Positions 34,306 through 39,590 of a DNA stretch of 39,590 nt are shown piece after piece. Position 1 is the stretch's first letter; every line of letters begins with the position of its first letter. The notes under the pieces are model-generated. The model was not told the DNA's origin. It did not search any database and saw only the letters and a program-made list of their open reading frames with translations. Origin of the DNA: Betaproteobacteria bacterium (GTDB taxonomy: Bacteria; Pseudomonadota; Gammaproteobacteria; Burkholderiales; CAIKXV01); contig CANGXU010000014.1 in the NCBI GenBank assembly GCA_947457885.1, positions 1 to 39,590 on the forward strand, written 5' to 3'. Both the position numbers and the translations under genes were made by a program.

Positions 34306-35319
34306 TCAGGACCAGTGCTGGCTCTTCGCCGCCTCGGCCAGCGCGAACGCCTGGGTGCCGGCGCTGACCGTGCCGCTGTAGCGAGAGAAGAACAGAAAGC
34401 CGTCGAACGGTGCCTTGATCTCTTCCAGCACCGCATAGCTGTAGAGGTCGATCACCCGACCGAGCAGCGTCCCGGCAGCGATCGGCTGCCCGATCTCCTC
34501 CGGCCGCTCGAACAGCGACTCCAGGTAGCCGCTGTTGTGCGGACGCAGTTCGCGCCGTGCCACCAGGTCGAAGTGGATCTGCTTCACCGGCGGCAGAGGT
34601 GCCTCGAGCAGTCCCAGGTGCGCCGCGAGGCGGTTGAGCCCATCCATCGACTGCCTCGTGTAGGTGGCGGTGCTGTCAGGGCCCAGGAAGGTACCGCCAA
34701 CCTCCGGGTTGCAACTGGGGATGCCGCGCTTCGTGGTCACATAGTGCGCGGAGGTGCCGGTCAGGTCGTTCTCGTGCACGAACGGCTGGCCGAACGCGCG
34801 CGCCATCTCGAGGCAGCGCTGCTTCACTTCGGCCGGCGCCTTGCCGTTGTAGTCGACCCGCCCCTGCAGCCGACCGCCAGTGCCGCCGGCGTGGAAGTCG
34901 CAGTGGAAGTCGATGTGGTCGAGTACCTGCTCCGTGATGACCGCAGCGATCATCTGCGTGGTGTTGCCGCGAGCGTTGCCGGGGAATGCCTCGTGCAGGT
35001 CCGTGCGGCCATGCGGCTCGGGCGTGAGCCGCTGGCAGGCGGCGGTGGCCAGCGGGTTGGCCACCGACACCACAACGATGCGGCCGCAGAGTTTCGAGGT
35101 ATCGAGGTCCGCCAGCCACTGCCGGATCACCATCGTCGGCAGGAACTCGTCGCCGTGCTGATTGGTGATGATGCCCAGCGTCGGGCCGGCCATCGCCCCG
35201 GTCACCACGTGCAACGGCACGGTGAGTTCGGCGCCGTTGAGCATGGTGGTCACGGGCAGGCGCCGGAAACTGCGGCCTTCGGCTTCGTTTGCCCAGACGG
35301 GCGAGGGCGCGGTGCTCAT
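34306..35319 (-). CDS. M14-family deacylase (succinylglutamate desuccinylase / aspartoacylase-like)
   Basis: A 337-residue metal-dependent hydrolase. The zinc motif HxxE is in ITNQHGDEFLP (His55, Glu58) and a third ligand is one of the histidines in DFHCDFHAGG (139 or 143). Following these, a C-terminal beta-sandwich has GQPIAAGTLLGRVIDLYSY, as in AstE/AspA and DoeB-like enzymes that remove N-acyl groups from amino acids. Its place between a Gfo/Idh oxidoreductase and aconitase X suggests it trims an N-acylated intermediate. The ATG at 35319 overlaps the stop of the upstream oxidoreductase gene (ATGA). Confidence 0.88.
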   Translation of the reverse strand: MSTAPSPVWANEAEGRSFRRLPVTTMLNGAELTVPLHVVTGAMAGPTLGIITNQHGDEFLPTMVIRQWLADLDTSKLCGRIVVVSVANPLATAACQRLTPEPHGRTDLHEAFPGNARGNTTQMIAAVITEQVLDHIDFHCDFHAGGTGGRLQGRVDYNGKAPAEVKQRCLEMARAFGQPFVHENDLTGTSAHYVTTKRGIPSCNPEVGGTFLGPDSTATYTRQSMDGLNRLAAHLGLLEAPLPPVKQIHFDLVARRELRPHNSGYLESLFERPEEIGQPIAAGTLLGRVIDLYSYAVLEEIKAPFDGFLFFSRYSGTVSAGTQAFALAEAAKSQHWS

Positions 35320-36305
35320 TGTTCCACCTTCACCGGCAGGTCGGACTCGATCGACTTCAGGATGGCCTCGAGGCCGCACACGCCGGCCACGATGTCCTCG
35401 ACCGGCATGACGTAGGGATGGCCAGCCTCGATCGCACGCGCGAACGCCTCGAGTTCGAGTTTCTCGGTGCGCTCGGCGGTGAACTTCCGGACCTCGCGCG
35501 GCTGGTCGATCATCTGCAGCGTCATGTCCCAGGTCGGCAGGTGCTCGATCGCGCCGACCTCGACCATGCCCTTGGTGCCGAAGAACTGCATGCGCCAGCA
35601 TTCGGCACTGGCCAGGACCATGCCCAGGTAGGCGGTGGCGCCACTGCGGAAGCGATAGAGCACCGAGGTGGTGTCGTCGACACCACGGTCGAGCACCTGG
35701 CGGAAGCTCTGGGCGTAGACCTGCTCGATCGGGCCGGCCAGGAAAATCATCGCGTCCATGTTGTGGACACCGCGGCCGGTCAGGCCGCCGCCGGGGCTCT
35801 CGGTGCGGTCGGGACGCCAATGGTCGGGCGCATAGCGGAACACGCTGGGCCCGTTGAAGTTGCCTTCGATGTGCAGCAACTGGCCGAGCGTGCCGTCCTG
35901 GAACATGCGCCGGATCTCGAGCATCGCCGGCTGGAAGCGCCAGTTGAAGCCAAGCGACAGCGTGACCCCTCCCGCCTTGCAGGCCTCGATCGCGACCATC
36001 GCGTCCTTCCTGTTCAGCGTGAACGGCTTCTCGACGAACACATGCTTGCCGGCCTTCGCGGCACGGGTGATCACGTCGACATGGCTCTTGTGCGGGGTGG
36101 TGATCACCACCGCATCGACGTTCGGATCGTTCAGCACGGCATCGAGGTCGCCATGCAACGGGAAGCCGTGCTCGTCGGCGAAGGCCTGTGCCTTGGCCGG
36201 GGTACGCGTCGCGCCGGCGACGAACCGGATCTGGGTGCTGCCGCTGGCGCAGGTGACCATGTTCTGGCCCCAGCGGCCGAGGCCGATGATGGCGGCTCGT
36301 ATCAT
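35316..36305 (-). CDS. Gfo/Idh/MocA-family oxidoreductase
   Basis: A 329-residue NAD(P)-dependent oxidoreductase. The N-terminal Rossmann domain has AAIIGLGRWGQN (residues 4-15) and the ITTPHKSHVDVI and VEKPFT motifs; the EKP lysine is the usual catalytic residue. The C-terminal half has the family's beta-sheet domain, with GGGLTGRGVHNMDAM. It would oxidise a sugar-, cyclitol- or hydroxy-acid-type substrate. ATG 36305 has AAGGA about eight bases before it. It is the first gene of the tightly packed block leading into the deacylase and aconitase X; the amidase gene ends 75 bases upstream. Confidence 0.92.
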   Translation of the reverse strand: MIRAAIIGLGRWGQNMVTCASGSTQIRFVAGATRTPAKAQAFADEHGFPLHGDLDAVLNDPNVDAVVITTPHKSHVDVITRAAKAGKHVFVEKPFTLNRKDAMVAIEACKAGGVTLSLGFNWRFQPAMLEIRRMFQDGTLGQLLHIEGNFNGPSVFRYAPDHWRPDRTESPGGGLTGRGVHNMDAMIFLAGPIEQVYAQSFRQVLDRGVDDTTSVLYRFRSGATAYLGMVLASAECWRMQFFGTKGMVEVGAIEHLPTWDMTLQMIDQPREVRKFTAERTEKLELEAFARAIEAGHPYVMPVEDIVAGVCGLEAILKSIESDLPVKVEQ

Positions 36306-36328
36306 TTGCGTGTTTCCTTCAGTCAGGG

Positions 36329-36346
36329 CGGGCGCAGGTGCGCCCG
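36329..36346 (-). other. Intercistronic hairpin between amidase and oxidoreductase genes
   Basis: A 7-base stem (CGGGCGC / GCGCCCG) with loop AGGT sits in the 75-base gap between the amidase stop and the oxidoreductase start on the minus strand. No T-run follows. It could be a partial terminator or an mRNA-processing element. Confidence 0.38.
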
Positions 36347-36380
36347 GGATGGCGGGGACGTATCGCGCGGCCTTGGCTTG

Positions 36381-38066
36381 TCAACGGCGGGCGCGCGACA
36401 GGATGGGGTCTGGGAACTGGAAGACGTTGGCCGGGGACTCCTCGAAGCCGTGGTCGCTTTTAAGGCGACCGACCATCTCGAGCGCGAACGGGGCCGCACG
36501 GTAGAGCAGGATGCGCTGCGAATCGTTCAACCGCAGCCCGGCCCGCTCCGCCATCGTGTCGCACAGAGCGCGCGTCTTCGCATCGGTGTCCGGCGCATCG
36601 GTCGGCACCGGGATCGCCGCCAGCGTCGGCTGTGCCGCGCCCGGAACGAGCATCGGCTCGCGCCGATGGAAGTCGGTCGCCAGCTGGAACGCATGACCCA
36701 CGCGCAGCACGGTGGATTCATCGAACGGACGGCCGATCACCTGCATGCCCAGCGGCAGGCCGCTGGCCGAAAAGCCGCTGCACACCACGAGCGCAGGACC
36801 GGCGGCGACGTTCGATGGCGTGAACAGGTTCGGCTTCTTCCAGAAGTTGAGCGGATCGTGATGGTCCAGGCGCGGCGCCGCACCCTGGCCAACCGTGAGC
36901 AGCACATCGTAGCGGTCGAACACCCCGGCCATCTGCGACACCGTGCGCCGGTGCTCGCGCGTGGCACGGAAGTAGTCGCTGGCGGAGAACAGGCAGGCCG
37001 GCAGTGCTCGCTGCAGGAAGTCCCAGCCGAAGTCGCCGGGCCGCTCCTGCAGCGCCTTCAGGTGGATGGTGAAGATCTCGGTCTCGGCGATGATCACCTT
37101 GATGTCGAACGATTCCTTCAGCGGACGCACCCGCGCGTCCTCGACGATGGCGCCAAGCCCGCGCAGCACGCCAATGGCATCGTCCAGCGCCGCCACCACG
37201 TCCGCCGGTGCCGGCTGGTCTTCCTCCCAGTAGTGGCGCAGCACGCCGATGCGCACGCCCTTGAGGTCGGACGTCAGCGCAGCCCGGTAGTCCGGGATGC
37301 TGCAGCGGACGGAACCGCTGTCGGCCGGATCGAAGCCGGCGATCGCCTGCAGCAGGATGGCGCAGTCCTCGACCGAGCGTGCCATCGGACCGCAATGGTC
37401 GAACGAGAACGAGTTCGGGATCACCCCGGCGCGCGACACCAGCCCGAAGGTGGGCATCAGGCCGGACACGCCGCACCACGAGGCCGGGCCGCGGATCGAG
37501 CCGCCGGTGTCCGAGCCGAGCGCTGCCGGCACGAAGCCGGCAGCCAGCGCCGCGCCGGACCCGCTGCTCGACCCGCCAGTGAAGCACGCGGTATTCCAGG
37601 GATTGCGGGCCGGCGGCCAGGGCAGGTCGAAGGACGGCCCGCCGTGCGCGAACTCGTGGGTGGCCAGCTTGCCGAGCAGCGTCGCGCCCGCCTCGTAGAG
37701 CTTGCGCGTGGTGGTCGAGTCCTGCGCGGGGATGCGATCGATGCACACGCGCGAATGGCCGGAGGTGAGGATGCCGGCGGTGTCGTAGATGTCCTTCAGC
37801 GCGAACGGCACGCCGTGCAGCGGGCCTTTCCAGCCGCCGGCTGCGATGTCTGCATCGGCCGTGCGTGCCTGTTCCAGTGCCTGCGTGGTCGTCGGCGTGA
37901 TGAACGCATTGATCTGCGGCTCGAGCGTGTCGATACGCTTCACCAGGGCCTGGGTGTACTCCACCGCGGAAAGCCGCTTCGCCTGGATCAGGGAGGAGAC
38001 TTCGGCGATCGAAAGCCGATGCAGGGAGGGGAGGGCCTGGCTGGGCCCGGGAGGAACTGAAGACAT
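36381..38066 (-). CDS. Amidase-signature (GatA-like) hydrolase
   Basis: A 561-residue amidase-signature enzyme with the complete Ser-cisSer-Lys set: Lys91 in ALKDIYD, cis-Ser166 in GGSSSGSGAAL, and nucleophile Ser190 in GSDTGGSIRGPA. It hydrolyses an amide of unknown structure. It is longer than typical GatA (about 485), mostly at the C-terminus, which ends in a PANVFQFPDP tail. It is unlikely to be the tRNA amidotransferase subunit, as no gatB/gatC is adjacent. ATG 38066 has GAGG five bases before it. The Gfo/Idh gene follows after 75 bases with a hairpin between them. Confidence 0.9.
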   Translation of the reverse strand: MSSVPPGPSQALPSLHRLSIAEVSSLIQAKRLSAVEYTQALVKRIDTLEPQINAFITPTTTQALEQARTADADIAAGGWKGPLHGVPFALKDIYDTAGILTSGHSRVCIDRIPAQDSTTTRKLYEAGATLLGKLATHEFAHGGPSFDLPWPPARNPWNTACFTGGSSSGSGAALAAGFVPAALGSDTGGSIRGPASWCGVSGLMPTFGLVSRAGVIPNSFSFDHCGPMARSVEDCAILLQAIAGFDPADSGSVRCSIPDYRAALTSDLKGVRIGVLRHYWEEDQPAPADVVAALDDAIGVLRGLGAIVEDARVRPLKESFDIKVIIAETEIFTIHLKALQERPGDFGWDFLQRALPACLFSASDYFRATREHRRTVSQMAGVFDRYDVLLTVGQGAAPRLDHHDPLNFWKKPNLFTPSNVAAGPALVVCSGFSASGLPLGMQVIGRPFDESTVLRVGHAFQLATDFHRREPMLVPGAAQPTLAAIPVPTDAPDTDAKTRALCDTMAERAGLRLNDSQRILLYRAAPFALEMVGRLKSDHGFEESPANVFQFPDPILSRARR

Positions 38067-38134
38067 GTGCACCTCGCGCGGATCGGAAAGGCGGATTATC
38101 CCGCGTCCGCGCGTTGGCTGCTGGCGCGCTCGCC

Positions 38135-38797
38135 TCAGCAGTTTCCAGGCGGGGTCTCGTCGACCCGGTCGACCACGAAACGCTCGCCAGCCCAGCGGTA
38201 GACGAGCGAACGGCGCCCGGTACTGCGCGGCTTTCCGGACGGGCAGGGTGCCCCGGCCACGGCAAACCAGCGCACCAGGCGCCCATCGATCAGTTCCAGC
38301 CTGAGCGGCCCCGTCATGCCGGCGAATACCGGATCCGACGAGCGTACCGCGTGCTCGGTGGGCAGTTCGCGCACGCTGTCGGGCAGCTCGTACTTGTAGA
38401 CGCCGACGAGGTCGGCGCTGCCGTCCTTGGACTGGCAGGTAACCGCCTCCACCACGGCCTCTTCCGCGTTGTCGCCGTCGAGGTCGGCATAGCGGATGTT
38501 CATCGACAGGACCCGCTTCATCAGCGGGCAGATCGGTGCAAGCCCCCGGATGCGCATCACGTGGTGCGACAGGCTGATCCTGCGGATCGAACGATCGAGG
38601 CGCTGCCCCTGGGGCGCCCGTTCGATGCCGGTGGCTGCCGCTCGCGCCGATGGCACGGCTGCAGGCAGGCCCGGCGCAAGCATCAATGCGAGCGCCAGGC
38701 ATCCAGGCAGCGCCATGCCGAATGGGGCTTGCAGGCGTGCAGGCTCGATGCGCCGCGATGCGCTCCCGGCCGACGGGACACGCATCGCCTTCACCAT
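38135..38797 (-). CDS. Exported hypothetical protein with a DLDGD repeat
   Basis: A protein of about 220 residues with no family that I recognise. A hydrophobic signal lies at about residues 28-53 (LPGCLALALMLAPGLPAA), after a long basic stretch, so the true start may be the in-frame ATG at 38716. The mature part has YADLDGDNAEEAVVEAVTC, a calcium-loop-like pattern found in FG-GAP-type repeats, and six cysteines or so in all. The listed ATG (38797) lies five bases after the thiolase stop, so the two are likely co-transcribed. Function is unknown. Confidence 0.62.
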   Translation of the reverse strand: MVKAMRVPSAGSASRRIEPARLQAPFGMALPGCLALALMLAPGLPAAVPSARAAATGIERAPQGQRLDRSIRRISLSHHVMRIRGLAPICPLMKRVLSMNIRYADLDGDNAEEAVVEAVTCQSKDGSADLVGVYKYELPDSVRELPTEHAVRSSDPVFAGMTGPLRLELIDGRLVRWFAVAGAPCPSGKPRSTGRRSLVYRWAGERFVVDRVDETPPGNC

Positions 38798-38801
38798 GGC
38801 C

Positions 38802-39590
38802 TCAGACCGTCGATGGGCCACCCAGGATGCAGGTGATCTGGCTCGACAGCACGCCGCCATTGCCGTGGACGATCGCCGTCTCGGCGCCCTTCACCTGGCG
38901 CGGGCCGCACTCGCCGCGCAACTGTCGCACCGCCTCGATAAGGATGAACAGGCCGTACATGCCGGGATGGCAGTAGGACAGCCCGCCGCCGTTGGTGTCG
39001 ACCGGCAGCTCGCCGCCCGGTGCGATGCGCCCGCCCGACACGAACCGGCCACCTTCGCCCTTCGGGCAGAACCCGAGGTCCTCGAGGAACAGGATCGGCG
39101 TTATCGTGAACGCGTCGTACAGCTCGACCACGTCGATGTCCTTCGGCCCCAGGCCGGCCATCGCGTAGGCGCGCGGCCCTGACACGGCGGCACCGGTGAC
39201 GGTGAGGTCTGCCATGTTCGCGATGCTGTTGTGCGAGATGCCTTCGCCATAGCCGATGGGGTAGACCGGCTGCTTCTTCAGCGTCTTCGCCCGTTCGCCC
39301 GAGGTCATCACGACCGCGCCGCCGCCATCGGTCACCAGGCAGCAGTCGCGCACCGACAGCGGATGGCTGACCATGCGCGAGGCGAGCACCTGCTCGATGG
39401 TCAGCGGCTCCTTCTCCCAGGCGGCCGGGTTCATCAGGGCCCACTGGCGCGCTGCCACGGCCACTTCAGCCAGCTGCTCGCGCGTGGTGCCGTACTGGTG
39501 CATGTGGCGTGCCGCTGCCATCGCATAGGCGGTCGGCGGCATGAACGGCTTGAACGGCGCCTCGTAGTAGTTGTACTCGCGCGGGCTCGC
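38802..39590 (-). CDS. Thiolase (SCP-x/acetyl-CoA acetyltransferase type), C-terminal part
   Basis: This gene runs off the right end; the last 262 residues are visible, so the N-terminal half, including the usual nucleophile Cys, is outside. Thiolase features in view are VELYDAFTITPILFLEDLGF, PVDTNGGGLSYCHPGMYG with the catalytic-type His, and the late AIVHGNGGVLSSQ. The pattern is that of SCP-x-like thiolases, which often need a small DUF35 OB-fold partner. They act in acyl-CoA breakdown or Claisen-type chemistry. A hypothetical gene follows five bases downstream. Confidence 0.88.
   Translation of the reverse strand, partial: ASPREYNYYEAPFKPFMPPTAYAMAAARHMHQYGTTREQLAEVAVAARQWALMNPAAWEKEPLTIEQVLASRMVSHPLSVRDCCLVTDGGGAVVMTSGERAKTLKKQPVYPIGYGEGISHNSIANMADLTVTGAAVSGPRAYAMAGLGPKDIDVVELYDAFTITPILFLEDLGFCPKGEGGRFVSGGRIAPGGELPVDTNGGGLSYCHPGMYGLFILIEAVRQLRGECGPRQVKGAETAIVHGNGGVLSSQITCILGGPSTV

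Noticed and set aside
36381-38066. Amidase as the tRNA amidotransferase subunit GatA
   Set aside because: No gatB or gatC nearby, the protein is about 75 residues longer than GatA, and the neighbours are catabolic genes.

Overview
The window is a GC-rich bacterial chromosome segment with dense coding on both strands. Four-base start/stop overlaps are common and only three gaps exceed 300 bases. Three Bug-type (tripartite tricarboxylate transporter, TTT) periplasmic binding proteins without TctA/TctB partners, plus many small catabolic enzymes, suggest a betaproteobacterium, probably Burkholderiales and perhaps near Alcaligenaceae. This is inferred from gene content. No rRNA, tRNA, CRISPR array, insertion sequence or phage gene was seen.

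Left part (1-16.8 kb). A minus-strand run encodes a family-3 solute-binding protein, a glycine-zipper lipoprotein and the start of a membrane-anchored alpha/beta hydrolase. It is followed by a remnant that looks like a decayed LuxR-type response regulator, a secreted Sel1-repeat/trypsin-like protease, a P-type cation ATPase with unusual M4 and M6 motifs, and a divergent DUF6671 protein. Next come a Bug binding protein, a two-cupin protein, a thiol-dioxygenase-like cupin, a tiny Cys-rich protein antisense to its end, and a decayed Rossmann-like stretch. An 849-residue soluble protein with two Cache-like sensory units and a C-terminal CheW domain follows. A quinone-oxidoreductase/hydrolase pair and a ModA-like protein without signal peptide close this part.

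Middle part (16.8-27.3 kb). A four-gene ABC importer (binding protein, ATPase, two permeases) resembles the phosphonate/putative selenate group. Divergent from it runs a plus-strand operon: Asp/Glu-racemase-like enzyme, Bug binding protein, HpcH/HpaI aldolase, quinone oxidoreductase and Spx/ArsC-like protein. TadA, an LD-carboxypeptidase and a FabG-like reductase follow.

Right part (27.3-39.6 kb). An SLC13-type transporter and an old-yellow-enzyme reductase (minus) diverge from a DapA-family lyase and a GlcG/HbpS-like protein (plus). A strong hairpin separates these from a minus-strand series: SCP-x-type thiolase (partial), exported hypothetical protein, amidase, Gfo/Idh/MocA oxidoreductase, M14 deacylase, aconitase-X large and small subunits, and a Bug binding protein. 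The amidase-to-Bug series looks like one catabolic unit for an unknown amide- or N-acyl-bearing substrate, and is the best candidate here for an undescribed pathway. All functions are read from motifs and remembered families; no database search was run.
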